Of a stretch of DNA of 64,000 bases, positions 46,671 through 55,689 are shown in pieces. How positions within the stretch are numbered: position 1 is the stretch's first letter; every line of letters starts with the position of its first letter. Both the position numbers and the translations under genes were made by a program. The notes beneath the pieces are model-generated. The model searched no databases. It was not told the origin of the DNA and saw only the letters and a program-made list of their open reading frames with translations. Origin of the DNA: Chloroflexota bacterium. Lineage in GTDB: Bacteria > Chloroflexota > Dehalococcoidia > UBA2979. The stretch lies in NCBI GenBank assembly GCA_026713865.1, contig JAPONQ010000042.1:1-64000 (forward strand). Direction: 5' to 3'.

Positions 46671-47330
46671 CTACAGCTCGTAGCGCGCGAGATCCTCTGC
46701 CAGCTCGATGTTCGGGAGCGAGGAGCGCTCGGGAGCGGTCATGTGGTCGTAGTGGGTGACGAGCACTCGCGTCGCCGCCGGAAGTCGCCCGCGCAGCTCG
46801 CGCACGTCGTCCCATTCGAAATGGCCGCGCTCCCGCGCGCCGCCGCACTCCACTATGAGGAGGTCCGACCCCGCGGCGAGCTCGTCGATGGCGGGCGTCA
46901 GGCGGGCATCACCCGTGTAGGCGAGGGTGCGGCCGCCGATGCGGACGCGGTAGCCAAGGGCCGGGAGGTCGGGCGCATGCTCCACCGAGATGCAGTCGAT
47001 TCGGATGTCTTGCCACGTGAACGAGCTGCCGCCCTCCTGCTCGAACCAGCGCAGTCTCGGATCGCGCGGCCCGGGCAGCCGCCGGGAGCTCCCTATCAGC
47101 TCGCCGACGCGGGTCCGGATGCCGGGTGGCCCGGCGATGGCGAGCGGACGCTCCCGGAGCCGATCACCGTGCTCGACGACGACGCCCAGCAGCAGCAGGT
47201 CGATCCCCCCGATGTGGTCGGAGTGTGCGTGCGAGAGCAGCACCAGATCGATGTCGTCCGGCCGTCCGCCCAGCTGGTAGAGGTGCGCCAGCGTCTGCGG
47301 CGGGCAGTCGAGCAGGAGACGCCCATCCAC
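46671..47330 (-). CDS. MBL-fold metallohydrolase, start unclear
   Basis: A metallo-beta-lactamase fold with the metal motif LSHAHSDHIGG, a later His in SVEHAPD, Asp in YTGDARLTP and His in VLVTHYDHMT. It is close to RNase-Z/PqqB-like small hydrolases; the substrate is unknown. The first usable start is GTG 47330 (219 residues), but the first strands of the fold (ITPLRLDCLGSGHAF, then a YWSGFLVDG strand) are encoded upstream, in frame, right back to the TAG that ends the MocA-like gene. No ATG, GTG or TTG occurs there. Translation may begin at ATC or CTG, or the stop may be read through or an error. Last gene of the molybdoenzyme operon. Confidence 0.75.
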   Translation of the reverse strand: MDGRLLLDCPPQTLAHLYQLGGRPDDIDLVLLSHAHSDHIGGIDLLLLGVVVEHGDRLRERPLAIAGPPGIRTRVGELIGSSRRLPGPRDPRLRWFEQEGGSSFTWQDIRIDCISVEHAPDLPALGYRVRIGGRTLAYTGDARLTPAIDELAAGSDLLIVECGGARERGHFEWDDVRELRGRLPAATRVLVTHYDHMTAPERSSLPNIELAEDLARYEL

Positions 47331-47414
47331 CAGGAAGCCCGACCAGTAGCGGCCCCGCGAGAAGGCGTGGCCCGAGCCGAGGCAGTCGAGGCGCAGCGGC
47401 GTGATCGCGCCCGC

Positions 47415-48020
47415 CTACTCCACCCCGAGCAGCCGCCGTCCGGCGTCGACCGTCTCCGGCGTGTCGAGGTCAATCCGTACGACCGGCTCGTCGTCCATCG
47501 CGACGAGGAGGGGAGCGTGGCGCTCCCGGAGCGCGCGGATCCCGCTGGTCTCCTCGCTGACCGCGGCGAGTTCGCCCAGGAGCTCGCCCGCGAGCACGAG
47601 GGGATGACCGGCGCGGCCCTCGAGGCTCGGCTGCACGATCGCGGCGCGTGAGGAGCGAAGATCGCCGATGAGACGGTCGACGATCTCCGCTCGCGTCGGC
47701 TGATCGACGTTCTGCACCACGATCGCCTCGGGCGGCCGGCGCGCCGGGGCGGCGAGTGCGCGCGCGCCGGCTGCGAGCGAGGTGGCGCGCCCCTGCGGCC
47801 ACTCCGGGTGGAAGACGCAGTAGCGCGCCCGCGCGCCCAGCGAGCGGCGCACCTCCTCGGCACGGGCGCCGGTCACGACCACGATCTCGTCGACCAGGGA
47901 GCGCTCGAGCTCGTCGAGCTCCCACTCGATCAGGGTGCGATCGCCCCACCGCAGCAACGGCTTGGGCTCGCCCATGCGCCGGGAGGCGCCGGCGGCGAGC
48001 AGGAGCGCGGCGACCGCCAC
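47415..48020 (-). CDS. MocA/MobA-like nucleotidyltransferase
   Basis: 201 residues. The nucleotide-binding signature AALLLAAGASRRMGEPKPLL at the N-terminus and VVQNVDQPT (the metal-binding Asp) mark the MobA/IspD fold. Genes of this type beside xanthine-dehydrogenase-family operons usually encode molybdenum-cofactor cytidylyltransferases (MocA), which make MCD for the large subunit. The PSLEGRAGHPLVL segment fits this group. It follows the Mo subunit gene by 13 bp. Confidence 0.83.
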   Translation of the reverse strand: MAVAALLLAAGASRRMGEPKPLLRWGDRTLIEWELDELERSLVDEIVVVTGARAEEVRRSLGARARYCVFHPEWPQGRATSLAAGARALAAPARRPPEAIVVQNVDQPTRAEIVDRLIGDLRSSRAAIVQPSLEGRAGHPLVLAGELLGELAAVSEETSGIRALRERHAPLLVAMDDEPVVRIDLDTPETVDAGRRLLGVE

Positions 48021-48033
48021 CGTCTGCGCGTCC

Positions 48034-50361
48034 CTAGTCGGCGAGGCGGCCGAGGGCGCGCAGCACGCGCTCGGGCGTCGCCGGCATCTCCGCCACGCGC
48101 ACGCCGAGCGCGTCGTGGATGGCGTTGGCGATCGCCGCTCCCCCCGCCGTGATCGAGGGCTCGCCGACGCCGCGCGCGCCGTAGGGCCCCTCCTCCGACG
48201 GTACCTCGACGATCACCGAATCGATGTCGGGCGTGTCGGCGGCCGTCGGCATCCGGTAGTCGAGCAACCCGGCGTTCCGCAGGTGACCCTCGTCGTCGTA
48301 GAGGTACTCCTCGGAGAGGCCGATCCCGATCCCCATACCCGTGCCGCCCTCCATCTGTCCCTCCACGGAGAGGGGGTTGATGGCGTAGCCGGCGTCCTGC
48401 ACGGTCGCCCAGCGCGTGAGCGTGATGTTGCCGCTCACCGTGTCCACCTCCAGCTCGGCCAGCTGCGCGGTGAATCCCGGCGCCTGCACGCGCGCGGAGA
48501 TCGCGCCCTTGCCGACTATCGGCGTGTAGAGCGAGCCGAAGCCCGTCGTGATCGCGGCGAGCCGGCGGAACGTGAGCGCGCGGTCCGGGGATCCGGCGAC
48601 CTGTACCTCGCCCTCGGCGAGCACCATGTCCGCGGGATTCGCCTCCAGCTGGTCGGCGGCGATTGCGAACATCTGCTCCCGCACGTCGATGGCGGCCTCG
48701 CGCAGCGCGCGTCCCATGGTGATGGTGGTCTTGGAGCCGGCCGCGATCCCCGCATAGGGTGCGGTCCGGGTGTCGCCGGTGTTCACCGAGACCGACTCGA
48801 CCGGGATCGCGAGCTCCTCAGCCACGATCTGGGCGAAGCTCGTGTTCACGCCGGAGATGTCCATCACGCCGACCACGGCGTTGAGGGTGCCGTCCGAGTT
48901 GAGCATCAGTTCGCACGAGGCCGGCTGCAGGCCGCCGAGCCAGCCCGAGACGGCCAGCCCCACGCCCACCTTCGTCGTCTCGGTCGAGCGTGCGCGGGCG
49001 GCGTCGCGCCGGGTCCAGATCGGGTGCGCGGCCGCCGCCTCGATCGTCTCGGCCATCCCGATCGACGGGAAGGGCTTCCCCGAGGCCATCAGGTCCCCGG
49101 TGCGGGCGGCGTTGCGCAGTCGCACGTCGGCCGGGTCGAGCCCGACGCCGCGCGCCATCGCGTCGATCTGCTGCTCGAGGGCGTGGGTGATGTTGTGGAT
49201 GCCGGGGGCGCGGATCGCGCCGACGGAGACGTGGTTGGTCAGCACCTCGTAGCCGTCGGTGCGCAGATTCGGCCAGCGGTAGAACGACGAGATCAGCAGG
49301 GAGCCGACTGCCGCCGGCGCGCCGGGGAAGGCGCCCGCGTCGTAGATGACCGTCGCCTCGAGCGCCGTCAGGTCGCCCTCCGACGTGATGCCGCTCCGGA
49401 GCCGCACCACGGAGCCGGGGGTGGGCGTCGCCGCCAGCAGGTCCTCGCGCCTCGTGAAGACGAGCTTGACGGGGCGCTCGGCGACGAGGGCACAGGCGGT
49501 GGCGACCGTCGCGCTCTGGATCATCTTCCCGCCGAAGCCGCCGCCGAGTTCGCATCCGACGACGCGGAGCTTCGTCTCCGGGAGTTTGAAGAGCCGCATC
49601 AGTGTGTCGCGCACGTGGAACTGTCCCTGTGTCGACGTCCACACCGAGACCTCGCCGGTGGCCGCGTCGTAGGCGGCGACCGTGGCGTGTGGCTCGATGT
49701 AGCCCTGGTGGACCAGCGCCGCGCGGTAGCTGCGCTCGACCGTGAAGTCGGCCCGGGCGAAGCCTTCGTCGAGGTCGCCGCGCTCGAAGGAGACGTGCGA
49801 TGCGATGTTGGTCGCCCGGCCCTCCGCCTCCTCGGAACGCACGTCGATCGTGACGTGGGCATCCTCCTCCGTGTGGTCGATGTCGGAGACCGGCGATCGC
49901 GCCAGCGGCGAGTCGGGTTCCATCGCCGCCTCCATGTCGAGGACGGCGGGCAGCATCTCGTACTCGACGTGAACGAGCTCGGCACCCTCCTCGGCCGCCG
50001 CGTAGCTCTCGCCGAGCACGGCTGCGACCGGCTGCCCTGCGAAGACCACCTCGCGATCGGCAAAAAGCGCGTCGGCGCGGTTGGAGGCGCCTCGCGCAGG
50101 GTTGCTCCCGTCGCGGGCGGCGCGCGCGAGGTCGTCGGCGGTGACGACGGCGACCACGCCCGGATGCCCGAGTGCGGCCTCCGTGTCCAGGGCGGTGATG
50201 CGCGCGTGCGGGTGCGGGGAGAGCACCAGGCGTGCGTGAAGCATCCCCGGGAGCTGCACGTCGGCCGCGTAGACGCTCCGGCCCGTGACCTTGTGCAGTC
50301 CCTCCAGCCGCGGCTCTCGCTCGCCGACGGCGCGGTAGCGCGGGCGCTCGATCGTGGTCAT
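48034..50361 (-). CDS. Xanthine dehydrogenase/aldehyde oxidase family, molybdenum-binding subunit
   Basis: 775 residues from ATG 50361, with a strong GAGGAGACC ribosome site. The N-terminal a/b hammerhead domain (KVTGRSVYAADVQLPGMLHA) precedes the MoCo-binding part. That part has VVGCELGGGFGGKM, the arginine loop SVGAIRAPGIHN and VGVMDISGVNTSFAQIVAEE, and ends with the catalytic Glu loop ARGVGEPSITAGGAAIANA. It lacks the AYxCSFR loop of form I CO dehydrogenase, so it is not a classical CODH. The substrate could be a purine, aldehyde or N-heterocycle. Partner subunits lie just upstream. Confidence 0.93.
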   Translation of the reverse strand: MTTIERPRYRAVGEREPRLEGLHKVTGRSVYAADVQLPGMLHARLVLSPHPHARITALDTEAALGHPGVVAVVTADDLARAARDGSNPARGASNRADALFADREVVFAGQPVAAVLGESYAAAEEGAELVHVEYEMLPAVLDMEAAMEPDSPLARSPVSDIDHTEEDAHVTIDVRSEEAEGRATNIASHVSFERGDLDEGFARADFTVERSYRAALVHQGYIEPHATVAAYDAATGEVSVWTSTQGQFHVRDTLMRLFKLPETKLRVVGCELGGGFGGKMIQSATVATACALVAERPVKLVFTRREDLLAATPTPGSVVRLRSGITSEGDLTALEATVIYDAGAFPGAPAAVGSLLISSFYRWPNLRTDGYEVLTNHVSVGAIRAPGIHNITHALEQQIDAMARGVGLDPADVRLRNAARTGDLMASGKPFPSIGMAETIEAAAAHPIWTRRDAARARSTETTKVGVGLAVSGWLGGLQPASCELMLNSDGTLNAVVGVMDISGVNTSFAQIVAEELAIPVESVSVNTGDTRTAPYAGIAAGSKTTITMGRALREAAIDVREQMFAIAADQLEANPADMVLAEGEVQVAGSPDRALTFRRLAAITTGFGSLYTPIVGKGAISARVQAPGFTAQLAELEVDTVSGNITLTRWATVQDAGYAINPLSVEGQMEGGTGMGIGIGLSEEYLYDDEGHLRNAGLLDYRMPTAADTPDIDSVIVEVPSEEGPYGARGVGEPSITAGGAAIANAIHDALGVRVAEMPATPERVLRALGRLAD

Positions 50362-50409
50362 GGTCTCCTCCTCAGGATCGCTCCCCGCTGCGGGGGTTCC
50401 CTGTCCACC

Positions 50410-50889
50410 TCAGTCCCGGCCGGCGGGCGCCTGCGCCACGCTCTCGATGGCATCGACGATCTTCTGGTAGCCGGTGCAGCGGCAGAGGTTGCCGGCGATG
50501 CCGTCCCGGATCTCGGCGCGCGTCGCCCCGGGAGTCCGCTCCAGGGTGGCGACGCCGGCCAGGATCATGCCGGGGATGCAGAAACCGCACTGGACCGCTC
50601 CGTGCTCGATGAAGGCACGCTGCAGGGGATGCAGCGCGCTGCCGTCGGCGAGTCCTTCGATCGTGCGAACCTCGTGACCCCCGGCCTCCGGCCAGAGCAT
50701 CAGGCACGAGGTGACGATGCGGCCGTCGACCAGCATCGTGCAGGCACCGCAGTCTCCGGTCCCGCACCCCTCCTTCGCCCCGGTGAGTCGCAGATCGTCG
50801 CGCACCACCTCGAGCAGCGTGCGGTTCGGCTCGGCGAGGATCTCGTGCTCGCGCCCGTTCACTCTCAGCAGGTGCGTCTGCCTCGCCAT
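50410..50889 (-). CDS. 2Fe-2S subunit of the xanthine dehydrogenase-family enzyme
   Basis: 159 residues from ATG 50889 (GGGGAGGGG upstream). The plant-ferredoxin cluster KEGCGTGDCGACTMLVDG, with its last Cys in SCLML, is followed by the second, helical cluster QCGFCIPGMI and NLCRCTGYQKIVDAI. It shuttles electrons from the Mo site to FAD. Order in the operon: FAD, 2Fe-2S, Mo, MocA-like. Confidence 0.95.
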   Translation of the reverse strand: MARQTHLLRVNGREHEILAEPNRTLLEVVRDDLRLTGAKEGCGTGDCGACTMLVDGRIVTSCLMLWPEAGGHEVRTIEGLADGSALHPLQRAFIEHGAVQCGFCIPGMILAGVATLERTPGATRAEIRDGIAGNLCRCTGYQKIVDAIESVAQAPAGRD

Positions 50890-50914
50890 CGCGACCCCTC
50901 CCCGGTGAGCCCGG

Positions 50915-51781
50915 CTACCCGAGCGCCCGCTCGGCGGAGCGGAGCACGCTCGCGCTCGTCATCTTCTCGACCAGGTAGCGCCGGAAGGCGACCGTCCCGC
51001 GGACGTCGTCGATCGGGGTGGCCTCGGACGCCGCGATGCGCCCGGCCTCGGCGGCGACCTCCCCGCTGACCGCGCGCCCGATGAGCGACCGCTCGGCCCG
51101 GACGGCGCGAATCACGGTGGGGGCGACCGCGCCGAGCGCGATCCGCGCCGCCGCGACGACGCCGCCGTCGATGGTGAGCTGGGTGCTCACGCCGACCACG
51201 GCGATGTCCATCACCTTGCGGGGCGTGTGGCGCTCGTAGTGCGAACCGGAACCCGGGGGCGGCGTCGGCACGACGAAGGCGGTGACGATCTCGCCGGGCT
51301 CGAGCGTGGTCCGGCCCGGGCCGGACCAGAGCTCCTCCACGGCGATCTCGCGCTCGCCGCCGACGCCGGCGATCTGCGCGCGCGCCGAGAGTGCGACCAG
51401 CGGCGGGCTCGTATCGGCCGAGGGCGCCGCGTTGCAGACGTTGCCGCCGATCGTCGCGGCGTTGCGGGTCTGGTAGGAGCCGACGACGGCCGCGCCGTCG
51501 GCGAGGGCGGAGAATCTCTCGCGGACGGCCGCGTGGTCGGCGACCTCCTGCATCGTCGCGCGGGCGCCGACCCGGAGCGATCCGTCCCCGGCCAGGCCGA
51601 CGCCGTCGAGCTCGGCGATGCCGGCGAGCGAGACCAGCGCAGCGGGCCGGAGGTGCCCCTCCTTCACCTGCACGAGCAGATCGGTGCCGCCCCCGAGCGG
51701 GCGTGCTCCCTCGCCCAGGGAGCGCAGCGTTCTCACGGCCTCGGCCAGCGACGTCGGCCGCGCATAATCGAAGTGCCGCAT
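50915..51781 (-). CDS. FAD-binding subunit of the xanthine dehydrogenase-family enzyme
   Basis: 288 residues from ATG 51781. It starts FDYARPTSLAEAVRTLRSLG, then the FAD-binding RPLGGGTDLLVQVKEGHLRP and TIGGNVCNAAPSADTSPPLV (the CoxM/FAD_binding_5 motifs). The C-terminal CO_deh_flav domain follows (ERHTPRKVMDIAVVGVSTQL). It is first in the molybdoenzyme operon. Confidence 0.93.
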   Translation of the reverse strand: MRHFDYARPTSLAEAVRTLRSLGEGARPLGGGTDLLVQVKEGHLRPAALVSLAGIAELDGVGLAGDGSLRVGARATMQEVADHAAVRERFSALADGAAVVGSYQTRNAATIGGNVCNAAPSADTSPPLVALSARAQIAGVGGEREIAVEELWSGPGRTTLEPGEIVTAFVVPTPPPGSGSHYERHTPRKVMDIAVVGVSTQLTIDGGVVAAARIALGAVAPTVIRAVRAERSLIGRAVSGEVAAEAGRIAASEATPIDDVRGTVAFRRYLVEKMTSASVLRSAERALG

Positions 51782-51824
51782 GGCGTTCCCCCGGTCGCAG
51801 CTCTCGCAGGCGCCGCGCGCCAGT

Positions 51825-52235
51825 CTACCCCGCGCTGTCTCTCTCCGGCTCGACCCGCGCGCGCCAGCCCGCAAGCGCGTTGCGAACGGCGGCGGCAGCG
51901 AGCACGGAGCAGTGGAGCTTCGAGCGGGGCAGGCCGCCCACGGCCGCCGCGTAGTCCTCGCGCGTCAGTGCCTCCGCCTCCTCGACCGTGGCCCCCGGGA
52001 GCAGCTCGGTCGCGGCGGAGGAGGTCCCGATCGTGGCCGGACAGCCGGAGGAGAGGAAGGATGCGGCTATCACGCGCCCGCTCTCGATGCGCAGGAAGAG
52101 CCGGAGCGAGTCACCGCAGACGGGGTTGGTGACGTACGCGCTGGCGTCGGCGTCGGACATCTCGCCGGCGTTGCGGGGGTGCTCAAAGTGGTCGATCAGC
52201 GTCGTGCTGTAGTGCTCGGCATCCACGCGCCCCAT
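51825..52235 (-). CDS. IscU/SufU-like Fe-S scaffold protein
   Basis: 136 residues from ATG 52235. The three scaffold cysteines are in TNPVCGDSLRL, SFLSSGCPATIGTSSAATEL and KLHCSVLAAAAVRNAL, with the Asp two residues after the first Cys. It starts YSTTLIDHFEHPRNAGEM, typical of IscU/NifU-N. It assembles clusters from the sulfur of a cysteine desulfurase (36112 is the only one seen here). It ends just upstream of the Fe-S-rich molybdoenzyme operon on the same strand, which may share transcription. Confidence 0.9.
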   Translation of the reverse strand: MGRVDAEHYSTTLIDHFEHPRNAGEMSDADASAYVTNPVCGDSLRLFLRIESGRVIAASFLSSGCPATIGTSSAATELLPGATVEEAEALTREDYAAAVGGLPRSKLHCSVLAAAAVRNALAGWRARVEPERDSAG

Positions 52236-52286
52236 TGTCGCACGCCGAGGAGGGGGCACCGCTGCGGCCGCGAGCCGCGTGCGCCC

Positions 52287-53513
52287 TCACGAGGACGTCG
52301 GGACTGCCCGCAGGCAGCGCAGGGAGGCCAGCGGTGCCCGCCGCGCCGCGACGAGCACGCGCACGCGCCCGAGGCCGGCGGGATCGACGAGCACCTCGGC
52401 GGACCGCCTCAGGCGCGCGTAGGCGGCGACGTCGCCGGGCATCTGTGACCGGGCGGCGGCCACCGCCTCCCCCAGCCCCAGAGCGATCAGCGCCGTCGCC
52501 TGCGGTACGGTCGCGGCGGCAGCGAGGCCCTCGTCCTCGAACGCTCGCGCGAGCGCTCCGAGGTCGACATGAGCTGTGAGATCCGCGAGTCCGGGCCGCG
52601 CGAGCGGATCCGGCTGGGGGATGTGGTCGCGGAACGCCATCAGTGTCCCGTCGCGCCGCCAGGGGGCGTAGAGCTCGGCGCTCTCGTATCCGTAGTCCAG
52701 CGTGAGCACGTAGCCGCGTCCGAGCCGCCGGGAGAGGCTGCGGGCGACGGCCGTTGCCGCGAGCGAGAGTTCCTGCCGGCAGCCGGCGGCGGGCCCCAGT
52801 CCCAGCCGGTCGAGATGGTGGGAGAGCTCGGGTGTCGACGGCGCGCCTGGCTCGAGCGCGAGGCCGCCGTCCGGCCGGCGCCGCACGTGCCACTCGATGA
52901 GTGCCTCCGGCTCGGCATCGTCGCTGGCCGCGCGGCCGATGAGATGGACGGGCAGGGCGTCGAAGAACTCGTTGGAGTAGATGACGCCCGTGATCGCCTC
53001 CGGCTCCGCGAGCCACTCATCGAGCAGCGCGTGGCGCGCTGGCAGTCCGCGCTGGGCGAGCGCCGCGCGTTGCTCCTCCACGCGGCGCGGAAAGCCGTCG
53101 AGGAGCACCGGGCGTAGCGCGGCGAAGCAGTCGGCGTGGTGCTCGCGGAGCGCGTGGAGGACGGAGACCGCGAGCGCGCCCGAGCCCGCCCCGACCTCGA
53201 TCAGATCGAAGCGGTCCGGACATCCGAGGAGATCCCAGCACTCCGCGATCTGCCCTGCCCACAGCAGGCCGAAGACGGGATGCACCTCCGGCGAGCTCTC
53301 GTAGTCTCCGCGGGAGCCCCAGCCGAGCCCGGCCCGGGCGTAGTAGCCGTGTTCGGGATGGCCGAGCGCGAGCTCCATGAAGCGGGCGAAGGGGATCGAG
53401 CCGCCGGCCTCGTCGATCGCATCCTCGACGTCGAGTGCCGCGGGGGTGGGCGGCTCTGCGCTCGCCCGGCGGCCGCCGCCGGCCGGCGTCCGCGGGGCGC
53501 CGGCGTCGCTCAT
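52287..53513 (-). CDS. MidA/NDUFAF7-like SAM-dependent methyltransferase
   Basis: 408 residues. The conserved entry IPFARFMELALGHPEHGYYA and GDYESSPEVHPVFGLLWAGQ, the SAM loop FDLIEVGAGSGALAVSVLHA, and GVIYSNEFFDALPVH are those of the Methyltransf_28 family. In eukaryotes the homologue methylates an Arg of complex I subunit NDUFS2; in bacteria the target is not established. The order with the downstream IscU gene (both minus strand, 51 bp apart) suggests one unit. Confidence 0.85.
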   Translation of the reverse strand: MSDAGAPRTPAGGGRRASAEPPTPAALDVEDAIDEAGGSIPFARFMELALGHPEHGYYARAGLGWGSRGDYESSPEVHPVFGLLWAGQIAECWDLLGCPDRFDLIEVGAGSGALAVSVLHALREHHADCFAALRPVLLDGFPRRVEEQRAALAQRGLPARHALLDEWLAEPEAITGVIYSNEFFDALPVHLIGRAASDDAEPEALIEWHVRRRPDGGLALEPGAPSTPELSHHLDRLGLGPAAGCRQELSLAATAVARSLSRRLGRGYVLTLDYGYESAELYAPWRRDGTLMAFRDHIPQPDPLARPGLADLTAHVDLGALARAFEDEGLAAAATVPQATALIALGLGEAVAAARSQMPGDVAAYARLRRSAEVLVDPAGLGRVRVLVAARRAPLASLRCLRAVPTSS

Positions 53514-53578
53514 GCGCCGATGGTATCAGCGACCGCGCGCGGCGAGCAGGCCGGTTCGGCCCGCCGTGCCGGCGCGCC

Positions 53579-54514
53579 CTACGGGCGTGTCGAGCGTGCC
53601 CGCTCGCGCTCGTGGGCGCGAGCCGTTCGCAGGGCCTCGGCGACGGCGTGCGCATCGGGCGCCGCGGGGCGGTGGCGAACGTAGGCCTCGAGGTCGGGGA
53701 TCGCGTCGGCATAGCGCTCCGAGCGCTCGCGCAGCAGTCCGCGCTCGCGGATGCCGTCGAGATCCCAGGGGAAGAGCGCGAGCTGCAGCTCGAGCGCGCG
53801 CCCGCGACGCTCCTCGTCGCCCTCCTCGAGCGCCAGCGCCTTCAGCGTCAGGATCATTCGCTGCAGCACCTGCCGCGCGGTGATCGCGGCCAGCATGTGC
53901 GGAGAGGCGCCGGTGCGTCCTCCGTAGATCCTCCGCACCATCGCCCGGCAGTCGGTGGCCGAGAGCAGGCGCCCCCCGGCGAAGACGTCGACGAGGGTCG
54001 TCGTGCCGGCGTCCCCGGCGGCCTCCTCGCTCCCCTCGGGCGGCGGCTCCGCTCCCGGCGGTGGAGGCGCGCCGAGGCGCGCGATGACGTGGCCGGGCAG
54101 GCCCACGACATCGGTCGGCAGGCCGGCTCGCCGCCCCACCTCCGCGTAGAGCAGCGCCAGGGTGACCGGCATCCCCCGGCGCGCGTCGAGGACGCCCGAG
54201 AGCAGCAGCGCCTCCACCGAACCGGAACGCTGCTCGTCGCCGTGGAAGCCGAGCTCATCGAAGAGCAGCTCGTGGAGCGGCGCGGCGCGGGCGGGGAGTG
54301 GGTCGCCGGCGGTCGCCGCCAGGCGGCGGCGAGCCTCCTCGCTGATGCGGGCGATGCGTTGCTCGTAGGCGTGCACGTCGAGGTCCGGGTGCTCGGCCAG
54401 CGCGATGAGCAGGGCGCCGCGCGCGAGCGGCACGTCGTCGGGGGCTCCGTCGGTGACGGTCCGGAACGTCGCGCAGGCATCCTGGAAGGCGCGCTCCCCG
54501 CCTGCGCTGCTCAC
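53579..54514 (-). CDS. SirB1-like transglutaminase-fold/TPR protein
   Basis: 311 residues. The SirB1 (transglutaminase-like) region reads LHELLFDELGFHGDEQ, then LLSGVLDARRGMPVTLALLY, AEVGRRAGLPTDVVGLPGH and VIARLG. The tail is a short tetratricopeptide-like helical repeat (LFPWDLDGIRERGLLRERSE, YADAIPDLEAYVRHRP). The usual catalytic Cys position is not occupied by Cys here, so enzymatic activity is doubtful. It overlaps the PlsY homologue by 4 bp. Confidence 0.78.
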   Translation of the reverse strand: MSSAGGERAFQDACATFRTVTDGAPDDVPLARGALLIALAEHPDLDVHAYEQRIARISEEARRRLAATAGDPLPARAAPLHELLFDELGFHGDEQRSGSVEALLLSGVLDARRGMPVTLALLYAEVGRRAGLPTDVVGLPGHVIARLGAPPPPGAEPPPEGSEEAAGDAGTTTLVDVFAGGRLLSATDCRAMVRRIYGGRTGASPHMLAAITARQVLQRMILTLKALALEEGDEERRGRALELQLALFPWDLDGIRERGLLRERSERYADAIPDLEAYVRHRPAAPDAHAVAEALRTARAHERERARSTRP

Positions 54515-55137
54515 CGGCCCCGGCCCATCGGTGTCGTGTCCTCCTGCTGTGGCCGCGAGAGGGAGAATCCCTCGGCCATCCCGATCTTGATCATCGTCAC
54601 GAGGACCAGCAGGATCGCGCCGGCAACGCGGGTATGGGGCTCGCCGACGGCGTACGCGATCGGCGCGAAGGCGAGCAGCGCGATCATCCCGCCCGCCCGC
54701 CGCGAGTTAAGTACCAGGGAGAGGGCGAGCGCGCCGGTCGTCGCGATCAACCCGGTCAGGGGCGAGAGCGCGTAGAGCGCGCCCGTGGCCGGCGCCGTTC
54801 CGTTGCCGCCGTGGAAGCGCAGGAAGAGCGAGTAGTCGTGTCCGGCGACGGCGGCGAGGCCGGCCGTGATCGCGCCGACGTCCCCGACCCCGGCGACGTA
54901 GGCGATTCCCACCGCGGCCGATCCCTTGGCGATATCGATCACACCCACCACCAGGCCGGCGCGCCGCCCGACGCTGTCGATCACGTTCATCGTGCCGGGG
55001 TTGCCGGATCCGATCGTGCGGATGTCCTGCCCGGTCAGCCGGTGCACGAGCAGGTAGGACGTCGGGAAGGAGCCGATGAGATAGGCGACTACGAGGACGA
55101 CGGCCAGCGTCACGACGGCCTCCCGCGCCGCGATCAT
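54511..55137 (-). CDS. PlsY-like glycerol-3-phosphate acyltransferase, divergent
   Basis: 208 residues with five or six TM helices. PlsY acylates glycerol-3-phosphate from acyl-phosphate at the membrane. Motif 1 is good (YLIGSFPTSYLLVHRLTGQD and IRTIGSGNPGTMNVIDSVGR). Motif 2 reads GHDYSLFLRFHGGNGTAPAT, with Asn and Thr in place of the GGKGVAT Lys-Gly-Val. The third motif, normally NRYxSLSS, is LNSRRAGGMI. The fold is kept but the substrate site is altered, so this may be a paralogue with another role. Confidence 0.75.
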   Translation of the reverse strand: MIAAREAVVTLAVVLVVAYLIGSFPTSYLLVHRLTGQDIRTIGSGNPGTMNVIDSVGRRAGLVVGVIDIAKGSAAVGIAYVAGVGDVGAITAGLAAVAGHDYSLFLRFHGGNGTAPATGALYALSPLTGLIATTGALALSLVLNSRRAGGMIALLAFAPIAYAVGEPHTRVAGAILLVLVTMIKIGMAEGFSLSRPQQEDTTPMGRGR

Positions 55138-55248
55138 ACGGAGGCGCCGTCGGTCAGTACAACATCGGCGGCGGGCCGGCCGCCGGTCGTCGAGCGGAAT
55201 CGGGCCGTGGGCCCGGGCGCGGAGGGTCCGCCGCAGCTCGGTGGCGGA

Positions 55249-55689
55249 CTAGGGGAGGTCGCCGCTCGGTTCGGCGTCCGGCGCTCCGCCGGGCATCCCG
55301 TCGGGCGTGTGGTCGGGCGGTTCGTCCGGCGCCCCGCCTGCGCGTTCCCGGCTCTCGCTGGGCCGGAGTTCCATCAGCTCCTCGATCTGTGCGAGTTCGC
55401 GTGCGAGCACGGCCGCGCCGCCGTTCACGCAGAGCGCGGCGAGCCACCGCGGAATGTGCAGATACGACCACGGCACGTCGCCCACGCGGACGGCGGCGAC
55501 GAGGCCGGGGACGACCTCCCGGGGCGTCAGCGTGCGCGGATCGAGCGAGACGTGGTCGAGCACGCCCGCCAGCTCGTCACCGTGCTCGGCCCGGCGGCGA
55601 AGCTCGGCGGCGAGACGTCCGAGCAGGGCCCCGGCGACGGCGGCGAGCACGATCCACAGCGTCGACGAGAGCCACCTGAGCACGATCAC
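55249..55689 (-). CDS. Hypothetical single-pass membrane protein
   Basis: 146 residues. One N-terminal TM helix (WLSSTLWIVLAAVAGALLGR), a charged cytosolic or periplasmic domain (LDPRTLTPREVVPGLVAAVR, WSYLHIPRWLAALCVNGGAA) and a Pro/Asp/Gly-rich tail. No family recognised. Confidence 0.55.
   Translation of the reverse strand: MIVLRWLSSTLWIVLAAVAGALLGRLAAELRRRAEHGDELAGVLDHVSLDPRTLTPREVVPGLVAAVRVGDVPWSYLHIPRWLAALCVNGGAAVLARELAQIEELMELRPSESRERAGGAPDEPPDHTPDGMPGGAPDAEPSGDLP

Noticed and set aside
47935-51069. 1044-codon open frame on the plus strand
   Set aside because: Antisense to the molybdoenzyme operon (MocA-like, Mo and 2Fe-2S subunits), which is unambiguous. The composition is Arg/Gly/His-rich without domains.
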